Under the pieces are notes generated by a model that was given only the letters and a program-made list of their open reading frames with translations, was not told the origin of the DNA and ran no database searches. This document shows, piece after piece, positions 53,801 to 61,845 of a DNA stretch of 64,000 nt (positions within the stretch are counted from its first letter, which is position 1; each line of letters starts with the position of its first letter). Position numbers and translations under genes: made by a program. Source of the DNA: Sediminibacterium sp. Gen4 (lineage in GTDB: Bacteria > Bacteroidota > Bacteroidia > Chitinophagales > Chitinophagaceae); contig JACBFI010000006.1 of NCBI GenBank assembly GCA_013391385.1, positions 62,001 to 126,000 on the forward strand, given 5' to 3'.

Positions 53801-54219
53801 GTATTGAACCATTGTGGTGAATTGGGTACGCAAGCCTGATTGAGGATACTGTATACCAATTCATCATAAAATATCTGGGCATCTTTTTCAGAAGCAAAAT
53901 AACCGTAACGCTCGCCCCATACACGCCAACAATGTGCCATACGGTGTGCTACCTGCTTAACGCTCGTTTCTCTTCCTACTGAACCATCGGGTTGCGGTAC
54001 ACCGGCCTTGCGGAAATATTTCTGAGCAAGGATATCGGTGGCAATCTGGCTCCACTGTTTGGGAACCTCCACGTTGTTCATTTCAAATACTTTTTCACCG
54101 TTTGGATTTTTAATCACAGAATCTCTGTAATCGTATTCAAACTGGTCGTACGGACTAACGCCTTCTTGTGTAAAGCGACGTCCGAATTGCAAGCCTTTCT
54201 TAGAGCGAGTAGTAGCCAT
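50845..54219 (-). CDS. nrdJ: Class II (adenosylcobalamin-dependent) ribonucleotide reductase
   Basis: A 1124-residue enzyme that reduces ribonucleotides to deoxyribonucleotides using adenosylcobalamin, independent of oxygen. The catalytic core has [14 protein letters not shown], the [24 protein letters not shown] active-site segment (Cys near residue 389), and [22 protein letters not shown]. The second half of the barrel is followed by a linker, the TSCPAC-type C-terminal region and a zinc-ribbon with four cysteines ([21 protein letters not shown]). The length fits the large NrdJ subtype. No class I genes are in the window. DnaA-box-like 9-mers lie upstream, and a cobalamin riboswitch was not found. 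Confidence 0.95.
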   Translation of the reverse strand: [1124 protein letters not shown]

Positions 54220-54612
54220 AATGCAGTTCTGATTTTAGCGGTTATTTAATGGGTCCCAGCGGATTAACGAAATGTTAAGCGGTTGACGAAAATATCTTTC
54301 CGATTTGATAATCCAAGTCCGTAAATATGCACAGCTTGTGAATAAAGAGTGTGGATTTTTTCACACCTCAAATCAGGGTTGAATTTGCGGGAATATCCCC
54401 CGTTGTGGGAAAGATTTTTTGGTATTTGCCCTTGTTGAATAAAGAATTTTCCGTAAATCAAATGGTGCAACAAACTGGAAATTCCTGCTTTTTAGCAGCT
54501 GTAATTTGCTTTCAACACATTATCTTTCAGATAAATACGAAACAAATAGGGGTTTAGCGCCTTAAACAAAAACTTTTCTGCATTTTTGCAGTAGCATCTA
54601 TTTTAATACTGA
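54220..54612. other. Divergent intergenic region between nrdJ and the GGGP synthase gene
   Basis: This 393-base gap holds a cluster of DnaA-box-like sequences at 54337-54412 and an AT-rich segment (54440-54560). Before the GGGP-synthase start there is CATTTTTG, one base off the -7 consensus. No gene or riboswitch is recognisable. Confidence 0.5.
54337..54412. promoter_or_regulatory. DnaA-box-like cluster upstream of nrdJ
   Basis: TGTGAATAA (54337-54345, inverse of TTATTCACA) and TTTTTCACA (54357-54365) fit TTWTNCACA. TGTGGATTT (54350-54358) and TGTGGGAAA (54404-54412) are one- to two-base variants in the inverted orientation. They stand 118-193 bases upstream of the nrdJ start. Confidence 0.45.
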
Positions 54613-55377
54613 ATGAAGCAGGTTATATATCAGCAATTGGCAGAAAGAAAGCAAGCGGGCAAGAAATCCTTCACCGTATTGATTGACCCTGATAAGGTCG
54701 ATAATGCGAGCATTGATCAGTTGGTATCACTATCTGTGGAAGCTAAAGTGGACTATTTCTTTTTAGGCGGTAGTCTGGTGATTTCCAGCCATCTGGATGA
54801 ATGCATCCAGCAAATCAAAGCCAGCTGTGATATTCCTGTCATTCTCTTTCCCGGCTCCCCTTCTCAGGTGAGTAAATATGCGGATGCACTTTTATACCTC
54901 TCCCTGATTTCCGGACGTAATCCTGAATTATTGATCGGTCAACATGTGATCAGCGCTCCTTTTGTGAAAAAAAGTGGTTTAGAAATCATGCCTACCGGTT
55001 ATATGGTGGTGGATGGCGGTGCGCCTACTACTGTTTCTTATATTTCCAATGCTACACCTATTCCGGCCGATAAAAATGAAATCGCAATGTGTACGGCCAT
55101 GGCAGGTGAAATGCTGGGCATGAAATTGATTTATATGGATGCCGGCAGTGGTGCCAAAAGACCCATTACTGAGCATATGATTGAAAAAGTAGCCCGCCAT
55201 ATTGAAATCCCACTAATTATCGGCGGCGGTATCACTGATCCTGAAAAAGCTTATCGAAATTGTAAAGCCGGCGCTGATGTGATTGTGATCGGTAATGCCA
55301 TTGAAAAAGATGTTTCCTTGATTAAAGAAATGAGTGCTGCCATTCATAGCAGTTCTCTTGTACAGCACAACAGTTGA
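54613..55377 (+). CDS. Geranylgeranylglyceryl phosphate synthase family protein
   Basis: A 254-residue TIM-barrel enzyme of the GGGPS/PcrB family, which joins a polyprenyl diphosphate to sn-glycerol 1-phosphate. It shows FTVLIDPDKVDNASIDQLV, YFFLGGSLVISSHLDECI, PVILFPGSPSQVSKYADALLYLSLISGRNPELLIGQHV, PTGYMVVDGGAPTTVSYIS, YMDAGSGAKRPITEHMI and the phosphate-binding IIGGGITDPEKAYRNCKAGADVIVIGNAIE. Members of this type are known in Bacteroidota, although the physiological lipid is unclear. It is divergent from nrdJ. Confidence 0.92.
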   Translation: MKQVIYQQLAERKQAGKKSFTVLIDPDKVDNASIDQLVSLSVEAKVDYFFLGGSLVISSHLDECIQQIKASCDIPVILFPGSPSQVSKYADALLYLSLISGRNPELLIGQHVISAPFVKKSGLEIMPTGYMVVDGGAPTTVSYISNATPIPADKNEIAMCTAMAGEMLGMKLIYMDAGSGAKRPITEHMIEKVARHIEIPLIIGGGITDPEKAYRNCKAGADVIVIGNAIEKDVSLIKEMSAAIHSSSLVQHNS

Positions 55378-55408
55378 TCATTACTATTTTTGAATACAAA
55401 AGAAATAC

Positions 55409-55440
55409 CCATTAACAAACCCAATAATTACCGTTAATGG
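55409..55440. other. Hairpin CCATTAAC-N16-GTTAATGG
   Basis: Perfect 8-base arms (55409-55416, 55433-55440) 32 bases after the GGGP-synthase stop, without a T-run. It is either a weak terminator or part of the control region of the next gene. Confidence 0.35.
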
Positions 55441-55448
55441 AATTCATG

Positions 55449-55466
55449 ATTGACCGAATGGTCAAT
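55449..55466. promoter_or_regulatory. TetR-type operator-like palindrome
   Basis: ATTGACCGAATGGTCAAT is a perfect 7+4+7 inverted repeat located 28 bases before the ATG at 55495. Its TGACCG-N-GGTCA form resembles operators of TetR-family repressors. No regulator gene is adjacent. Confidence 0.5.
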
Positions 55467-55494
55467 TCTTTTTCTTTGTATAAACTTAACCCTT

Positions 55495-56166
55495 ATGAAC
55501 AACGTCCCTTTGTACTTACCATTGGGCTTTGTAGCCACTGCTTTACTTACTTGTTACTTTTTGGTAAAAGCAGCACATGGTAATAGGATGCTGGCAAGTT
55601 TGCTGATCATTTGGATCATTGGACAAAGTGCTATAGCCATTACCGGTTTTTATACCAATACACAAACCATTCCTCCCAGATTTATGGCCCTGTTACTTCC
55701 TCCGGTAACACTCATCCTGATTGTATTTGCAACACGTAAGGGGCGAAACTTTATAGACCTATTGAGACCGGATCAACTCACACTTTTACACGTTGTTCGT
55801 ATTCCGGTTGAATTTTGTTTATTCGCGCTATACTCCTATCAACTCGTTCCTCAATTAATGACTTTCGAGGGAATTAATTTTGATATCCTATCCGGTATTA
55901 CAGCACCCTTTATTGCTTACCTCGGGTATCATAGAAAAGTACTTAGTAAAACAGTATTGCTGATCTGGAACCTGATTTGTCTGGGGCTCTTAGTGAATAT
56001 CGCATTCCATGGTATTCTTTCTGTTCCTTCACCTTTTCAGCGTTTTGGTTTTGAACAACCCAATATCGGATTAACTTATTTCCCTTATGTATTTTTACCG
56101 GGATTGATTGTACCTACTGTTTTATTTGCTCATTTAAGCAGTATCAGACAGTTGCTAAAATCTTAA
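55495..56166 (+). CDS. Polytopic membrane protein of unknown function
   Basis: A 223-residue protein with about seven hydrophobic segments and few charged residues (LPLGFVATALLTCYFLV, LLIIWIIGQSAIAITGFY, FMALLLPPVTLILIVFAT and others). The segment IDLLRPDQLTLLHVVRIPVEF is a conserved-looking amphipathic loop. I do not recognise the family. The open frame continues upstream to a TTG in the palindrome at 55449-55466, but the ATG at 55495 is a better start. The stop overlaps that of the convergent DUF1684 gene by 4 bases. A TetR-like operator upstream suggests that it is induced by some compound. Confidence 0.75.
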   Translation: MNNVPLYLPLGFVATALLTCYFLVKAAHGNRMLASLLIIWIIGQSAIAITGFYTNTQTIPPRFMALLLPPVTLILIVFATRKGRNFIDLLRPDQLTLLHVVRIPVEFCLFALYSYQLVPQLMTFEGINFDILSGITAPFIAYLGYHRKVLSKTVLLIWNLICLGLLVNIAFHGILSVPSPFQRFGFEQPNIGLTYFPYVFLPGLIVPTVLFAHLSSIRQLLKS

Positions 56167-57053
56167 TGATTGCCCACCATCTTTTCCCCTGCCTCCACCG
56201 CTATTCGAAGTATATTTTGTGTGGGAGGTAAGAGGCAGGTGGCATAGGATGTAAATACACAAGGTGGATTGAACGCTTTATTAAAATCAAGAACCGTAAC
56301 TCCATCTTCACCCGGCATAGCTGCATACAAATACCGACCCGATGCATAGGTTGATCGTCCACTTGTTTGATCACCAAAAACAATAAAAAGCTTATCCCCT
56401 TCCTGTAATGCATCCAGACTATAAGTTTCGCCTTGAAAACTAAACACCAACTTTCCGGGCGATAACTGTTGTGTTATTTGTCCGAGTACATTGGCTACAG
56501 GAATCTTCTTTGGAAGAAGAGAAGGAATCAGCTTTGCTTGTACGCGAAACAATGTATCAACAGGAAAACAGGGAATGGTCTGTAAAGCATCTATAGCCGG
56601 ATGTTTTAGATCTCTGAAACGAATACCGATCAACTCGTCTCTTTGTAATACAGTCCAACGATAATGCGCAAAAGACATTTGTATCGGCTTTATCGAATCG
56701 GGATGAAAGATCACTCTTTCTTTTTGGAAAACACCATTAGACGATAACGCTATATCCTTCTCCAAGACTTGCTTTACTATATTTCCTTTTCTTTCAAAAT
56801 ATCCAACCCGTGCAGGAAAAGAAGGAATCGGGAAACGAATATCATCCGTAGTAGCCCCACCAAAATATTGTTTACCTTCTTTGATCCAAAAGAGTCCAGC
56901 AAGATTCAACCAGCCTTGTTCCGATTTTAATTCAAGTAGCCGTTCTTTCTTCCATTGATCTATTTCCTGATGGTAGAGATCTTGTGCCAAACACTGTTGC
57001 ATCCAGAAAAGTAACAAGATTAGTATGTATTTGCGGATCATTGGCTGGTTCAT
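56163..57053 (-). CDS. DUF1684 family secreted protein
   Basis: A 296-residue exported protein with a signal peptide (IRKYILILLLFWMQQCLA then Q), which may instead start at the second Met (57041). The family blocks are present: WKKERLLELKSEQGWLNLAGLFWIKEGKQYFGG, the IRFRDLKHPAIDALQTIPCFPVD segment and the C-terminal DGVTVLDFNKAFNPPCVFTSYATCLLPP, which resembles the DUF1684 signature with conserved Asn-Pro-Pro-Cys. The function is unknown. It may have a lipocalin- or hydrolase-like fold. Confidence 0.88.
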   Translation of the reverse strand: MNQPMIRKYILILLLFWMQQCLAQDLYHQEIDQWKKERLLELKSEQGWLNLAGLFWIKEGKQYFGGATTDDIRFPIPSFPARVGYFERKGNIVKQVLEKDIALSSNGVFQKERVIFHPDSIKPIQMSFAHYRWTVLQRDELIGIRFRDLKHPAIDALQTIPCFPVDTLFRVQAKLIPSLLPKKIPVANVLGQITQQLSPGKLVFSFQGETYSLDALQEGDKLFIVFGDQTSGRSTYASGRYLYAAMPGEDGVTVLDFNKAFNPPCVFTSYATCLLPPTQNILRIAVEAGEKMVGNH

Positions 57054-57194
57054 TGGTACATGAATGATCTATGTAATTTCGTCATTTTGTTAATTTTCAA
57101 AGCGGAATCTTTAATTTTTCTCTGGAAAAGAAAATTGTTTACGACCTTTACAATATCCTGGCAGATAGTACATTCTTACTCATAAACGTAGCCA

Positions 57195-58511
57195 ATGTCA
57201 GGTAAAAACGATATCGTATCAATTTTTCAAGCAGCCATAAAAGCTGTACACCCTTCTGAACTTGTTCCGGCATATCTTCATGTATCACAAAACATTTTAA
57301 CGATTGGTGATCACTCTTTTCCATTAACGACTGATCAAAAAATATTTGTGATCGGAGCCGGTAAAGCAACCGCCGCAATGGCTTTAGAGACAGAAAAAAT
57401 TCTTGGCGATCACATCTACAAAGGATGTATCACAACAAAGTATCAACATGCCATTCCACTCCAAAAAATAGATTGTCGGGAAGCAGCTCATCCCATTCCT
57501 GATCAAAACAGTTTGTTGGCTGTTGAAAAAACCATTCAACTATTACAAGAAGCAACAAAGAATGATATTATCATTTGTCTATTAAGCGGGGGAGCTTCTT
57601 CTTTATGGGCAGATGTTCCTGAAGAAATCTCACCAGCTGATATGCAAATTGTGTTTGATTCGCTGTTGAAATGTGGCGCCACTATTCATGAAAACAATAC
57701 GGTAAGGAAACATTTATCGAAAATAAAAGGCGGACAATTATTACGCTTTGCACCTCACAGCAAATGGTTCACCCTTATTCTATCTGATGTACCGGATAAT
57801 GATTTGTCTGTTATAGCCAGTGGTCCTACTGTAGCTGATAATAGTACTTATGAAGATGCATTGGATGTACTGAAAAAGTATCAATTGGAAACAGTGATCC
57901 CAACTCGTGTTTGGGAATACTTACAAAGGGGTGCGAAAGGTTTGTTTGCAGAAACTGTTAAACACCATGACCCCTTATTGCATATCGTTACGAATATAAT
58001 GATAGGAACGAATGATATTGCGATAAAAGCGGCATCGGAAAAGGCGCAGACAATGGGTTATCAGGTACACCGTTTTCATCCACTAGATGGAGATGCAATC
58101 ATTACAGCACGAACCATTATTGAATTTTGTAAATCCTATACAGGTTCATTACCCGCATGTATACTCACCGGAGGAGAAACAACCCTACAAGTAACCGGAA
58201 CGGGTTTGGGAGGCCGAAACCAACACATGGCACTCACAGCTTTGATTGAGATGAAAAAAAGAAAAGATAATGAGACGTATTCACTTACATTTTTGGCAGC
58301 AGGAACAGATGGTACTGATGGACCAACAGATGCAGCCGGTGCCATTGCAGATATAGAATCAATAGCCATGTGTGTTCAAAAGAAATTAGACCCTGAAGCC
58401 TATTTCACAAATTGTGACGCGTATTCCTTTTTTAAACAGAGCGGAGGGTTATTAAAAACAGGTCCTACACAAACCAATGTAATGGATCTGGTGTTAGCTT
58501 TAATAGAATAA
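57195..58511 (+). CDS. Glycerate 2-kinase (GckA type, MOFRL domain)
   Basis: A 438-residue kinase that phosphorylates glycerate to 2-phosphoglycerate. The N-terminal DUF4147 domain has IFVIGAGKATAAMALETEKIL and IICLLSGGASSLWADVPEEIS. The C-terminal MOFRL domain has ILTGGETTLQVTGTGLGGRNQHMALTAL and FLAAGTDGTDGPTDAAGAIAD. The next genes on the strand, a Gfo/Idh/MocA oxidoreductase (49 bases) and a permease (41 bases further), suggest a small operon, although a shared pathway is not proven. Confidence 0.93.
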   Translation: MSGKNDIVSIFQAAIKAVHPSELVPAYLHVSQNILTIGDHSFPLTTDQKIFVIGAGKATAAMALETEKILGDHIYKGCITTKYQHAIPLQKIDCREAAHPIPDQNSLLAVEKTIQLLQEATKNDIIICLLSGGASSLWADVPEEISPADMQIVFDSLLKCGATIHENNTVRKHLSKIKGGQLLRFAPHSKWFTLILSDVPDNDLSVIASGPTVADNSTYEDALDVLKKYQLETVIPTRVWEYLQRGAKGLFAETVKHHDPLLHIVTNIMIGTNDIAIKAASEKAQTMGYQVHRFHPLDGDAIITARTIIEFCKSYTGSLPACILTGGETTLQVTGTGLGGRNQHMALTALIEMKKRKDNETYSLTFLAAGTDGTDGPTDAAGAIADIESIAMCVQKKLDPEAYFTNCDAYSFFKQSGGLLKTGPTQTNVMDLVLALIE

Positions 58512-58560
58512 GTGATCAGTTCAAAATAAGGAATGTATTCTTTCACCAAATGTTTAGTTC

Positions 58561-59937
58561 ATGTCTCTAAGACAATTCATTGCATCCAGAAAATTTTTAC
58601 GCCCACTTAGCTTTTTACAAGAAACCGCCACCAATAGCTGGAATGAAATTGCCAGCCTATTTGGATTAGATGATGATGTATTTTTTAATCCATTACATCG
58701 AAAAATTGAATCGCCAGTTAAAGTCATTCTAATTGGCGCTGGACATCGTGGGAATATTTATGCCAGCTATATGCTGGAATATCCGGAAGAAATGAAGATT
58801 GTGGCTGTAGCCGATGCTAGTTTATCAAGAAGAAAACAAGCCGCTGAAGAATATACCATTCCGGATCAATATTGTTTTAGTGACTGGTCTGAAATATTCA
58901 AACGGCCAAAATTTGCTGATGCAGTGATCATAGCAACACCCGATCAATTACATACACAACCCTGTCTTGCCGCGCTCGAAGCTGGATACGATGTACTGCT
59001 AGAAAAACCCATTGCACCTACAGAAGAAGAATGCCGACAAATTTTACAAAAAGCAAAAGAAACCGGAAGAATTGTGGGTGTTTGTCATGTATTACGCTAT
59101 TCTCCTTATTTCCGTGAGTTAAAACAAGTGATAGATGCCGGATTGATAGGCAATATCATTAGCATACAACATATGGAGCCGATTGAACACATACATATGA
59201 GTCATTCCTATGTGAGAGGCAAATGGCGCAACAGTAAAAAAGCAACTCCCATTATTCTTGCGAAATCATCACATGATACTGATATCATTCGATGGCTGGT
59301 GAATAGTCCGGTTCATGATGTTCACTGCTTTGGCAATCTGAGTTGGTTCACCAATCGCAATGCACCTAAAGGAAGTACGGAAAGATGTACAGATGGTTGT
59401 GCGGTTGAAGGAACATGCCCTTATTCGGCCATTCAAATCTATTATCGCGATCGAAAAAGACTCTATGTATTTGATCCACCTGCAGAAGAAGATGATTGGG
59501 GTGAACATATTTTAGAACAACTCAAAACAACTGATTATGGAAGATGTGTGTATAAAATGGATAATGATCAACCTGACCACTTAACAGTAAACATGTTATT
59601 TGAAAACGGTGTTACTGCAGCATTTTCTATGGAGGCCCATGTTTCTTATGAAGGAAGACGAACCCGCATCATGGGTTCAGCTGGTGATATCATGGGCGAT
59701 ATGGAAACTTTTGTATTAACAGATTTCAAAACCAGAAAGCAAACATCCTGGAGTCTGAAAACCGATCCACATGGCGGTGGCGATCATCAACTCGTTAAAG
59801 ACTGGCTGCAAGCGGTTTATCAGCAAGATAAAAATTTGCTCAGTTCATCCATTGAAGTATCTGTTGAAAGTCATTTAATGGCTTTCGCCGCCGAAAGAAG
59901 TCGACAGCAGAGGACGATTGAAGATGTTAGATTGTAA
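58561..59937 (+). CDS. Gfo/Idh/MocA family oxidoreductase
   Basis: A 458-residue NAD(P)-dependent enzyme of the glucose-fructose-oxidoreductase/inositol-dehydrogenase family. After a non-family leader of about 50 residues comes the Rossmann motif VKVILIGAGHRGNIYASYML, then ADAVIIATPDQLHTQPCLAALEAGYDVLLEKPIAPT with the conserved EKP, then VCHVLRYSPYFRELK and the C-terminal alpha/beta domain. An unusual CTDGCAVEGTCPYSAIQIYY segment with three cysteines sits at about residues 278-296. The substrate is probably a sugar or polyol, not defined. Confidence 0.88.
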   Translation: MSLRQFIASRKFLRPLSFLQETATNSWNEIASLFGLDDDVFFNPLHRKIESPVKVILIGAGHRGNIYASYMLEYPEEMKIVAVADASLSRRKQAAEEYTIPDQYCFSDWSEIFKRPKFADAVIIATPDQLHTQPCLAALEAGYDVLLEKPIAPTEEECRQILQKAKETGRIVGVCHVLRYSPYFRELKQVIDAGLIGNIISIQHMEPIEHIHMSHSYVRGKWRNSKKATPIILAKSSHDTDIIRWLVNSPVHDVHCFGNLSWFTNRNAPKGSTERCTDGCAVEGTCPYSAIQIYYRDRKRLYVFDPPAEEDDWGEHILEQLKTTDYGRCVYKMDNDQPDHLTVNMLFENGVTAAFSMEAHVSYEGRRTRIMGSAGDIMGDMETFVLTDFKTRKQTSWSLKTDPHGGGDHQLVKDWLQAVYQQDKNLLSSSIEVSVESHLMAFAAERSRQQRTIEDVRL

Positions 59938-59978
59938 CGATTTACATTTCTTTTGTAATTTATCATTCAATTCTACCT

Positions 59979-61718
59979 ATGTCGACTACTCAAAAACTCA
60001 ATACCTGGAAAGCAACTGCCATCAGTGGAAATGATATTACTTCATCCTGTTTGTATGTTTCAGCCATTACGATTGCTATGTCCGGACAATATGCCTGGAT
60101 TGCACTATTGATCGTAGCTGCTGTCTTATTCTTATTCAGAAAGATTTATGGTGAAGTAGTGGGTGCATTGCCTTTGAATGGGGGCGCATACAATGTACTA
60201 TTGAATACCACTTCTAAAACCAATGCTTCTGTTGCTGCATGTTTAACCATTTTATCTTATATGGCTACCGCTGTTATTTCTGCTAGTGAAGCCATGCATT
60301 ATTTACACCACAGTTTACCTCAAATCAATATTATTCTAGCTACACTTATATTATTGTTTTTTTTCCTCTGTCTTACCATTGCCGGAATTTCGGAAAGTGC
60401 CATTGTAGCACTTGTCATATTTATCATTCACATGGCATCAATGGCTTTACTGGTAATAAGTGCTATCTATTTTTTAGTGACCCATGGAACATCTGTTCTC
60501 GTTGAAAATTTCTCTTTACCCATTCGAGGGGGAAGTTTAGGAATGGCTTTATTTTTTGGATTCAGTGCCGCCTTATTAGGCATTTCAGGATTTGAAAGCT
60601 CTGCCAATTTTGTTGAAGAACAACAAAAGGGGGTGTTTCCTAAGACACTCAAAAATATGTGGCTAGCTGTATCCATCTTAAATCCTTTGATTGCATTTTT
60701 GGCTATTGGGGTCATGCCGGTAGCTGAAGTAGATGCCAACCAACAATCATTATTAAGTCATATGGCTTCTTTAACAGGCGGACAATGGCTGGCAACCATC
60801 ATTTCATTGAATGCAGTATTGGTATTGAGCGGCGCAGTGCTTACTTCTTTCGTAGGCGTGAATGGTTTGATTAAGCGTATGACCTTAGATAGAGTATTAC
60901 CTCAATTTCTATTGAAAGAAAATAAACGAGGTAGTAGCTATCGTATATTGATCACATTTTTTCTGCTCTGCATCTCCGTATTAATGGTTACAAAAGGTGC
61001 GCTGGGTCCGTTAGCAGGTGTCTATACCATTTCGTTTTTATTGGTGATGATCTTTTTTGCATTGGGCAATCTTATCTTGAAAATCAGAAGAGCAAGATTA
61101 CCCAGGCCTGAATACGCTTCTCCATTATTTGTTCTGATTGCTTTAATGGGAGTATCGATTGGACTGTATGGAAATATCAAAATGCATCCGGAATATCTGG
61201 TGGTATTCTTACAGTATTTTATTCCTACCATGTTATTGATCTATGCCATGCTGAACAGGAATCATATCATGGAGTTTATATTGACTATTTTAAAATCTAT
61301 CACAACAGAATTAAGAAAACTTTCCTTATTGAGTCACCTTGTCATTAACAAGTTTCTAGACAAACTACATGAGCAAGATTTTGTGTTCTTTTCAAAAGGG
61401 GATGATATTGCCACACTGAATAAAGTAATGATTTATTTACAGGAGAATGAGATCACCAGAAAAATCAGAATTGTGACTGTATTATCTGAACACCAGCCTC
61501 CTCCGGAACAATTTCTAAAAGACTTTGAAGTATTGGACAGAGCTTATCCCGAAATTAAAATGGAGTACATTACATTGGAAGGAAAATTCGGACCCAAACT
61601 AATTGATCAGTTAAGTCAGGAATGGAAAATTCCTAAGAATTTCATGTTCATTAGTTCTCCAGGAGATACTTTTAGTTATAGAGTAGAAGAACTCGGAGGC
61701 GTTCGTCTGATTCTTTGA
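59979..61718 (+). CDS. APC-superfamily permease with a soluble C-terminal domain
   Basis: A 579-residue transporter with about twelve transmembrane segments (residues about 10-430). It has the APC pattern near the start (ISGNDITSSCLYVSAITIAMSGQYAW, GEVVGALPLNGGAYNVLLNT) and FSAALLGISGFESSANFVEEQQKGVFPKTLKN. The C-terminal 130 residues are hydrophilic (KFLDKLHEQDFVFFSKGDDIATLNKVMIYLQENEITRKIRIVTVLSE) and may be regulatory. The transported substrate, amino acid or other, is unknown. It follows the oxidoreductase by 41 bases. Confidence 0.85.
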   Translation: MSTTQKLNTWKATAISGNDITSSCLYVSAITIAMSGQYAWIALLIVAAVLFLFRKIYGEVVGALPLNGGAYNVLLNTTSKTNASVAACLTILSYMATAVISASEAMHYLHHSLPQINIILATLILLFFFLCLTIAGISESAIVALVIFIIHMASMALLVISAIYFLVTHGTSVLVENFSLPIRGGSLGMALFFGFSAALLGISGFESSANFVEEQQKGVFPKTLKNMWLAVSILNPLIAFLAIGVMPVAEVDANQQSLLSHMASLTGGQWLATIISLNAVLVLSGAVLTSFVGVNGLIKRMTLDRVLPQFLLKENKRGSSYRILITFFLLCISVLMVTKGALGPLAGVYTISFLLVMIFFALGNLILKIRRARLPRPEYASPLFVLIALMGVSIGLYGNIKMHPEYLVVFLQYFIPTMLLIYAMLNRNHIMEFILTILKSITTELRKLSLLSHLVINKFLDKLHEQDFVFFSKGDDIATLNKVMIYLQENEITRKIRIVTVLSEHQPPPEQFLKDFEVLDRAYPEIKMEYITLEGKFGPKLIDQLSQEWKIPKNFMFISSPGDTFSYRVEELGGVRLIL

Positions 61719-61845
61719 TAAAAAGCATTTTTTAAAAATTTTGTATTTTTACAACACTTCGCTACTTAATATTTCCCCCTGAGTGATTATTTATCTAACC
61801 ATTGGTTGTACATCATTATGCAACCTGATAAACAATGATCACATT

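Noticed and set aside
54220-54612. Cobalamin riboswitch in front of nrdJ
   Set aside because: The gap was searched for a B12-box-like conserved core, and none was recognisable.
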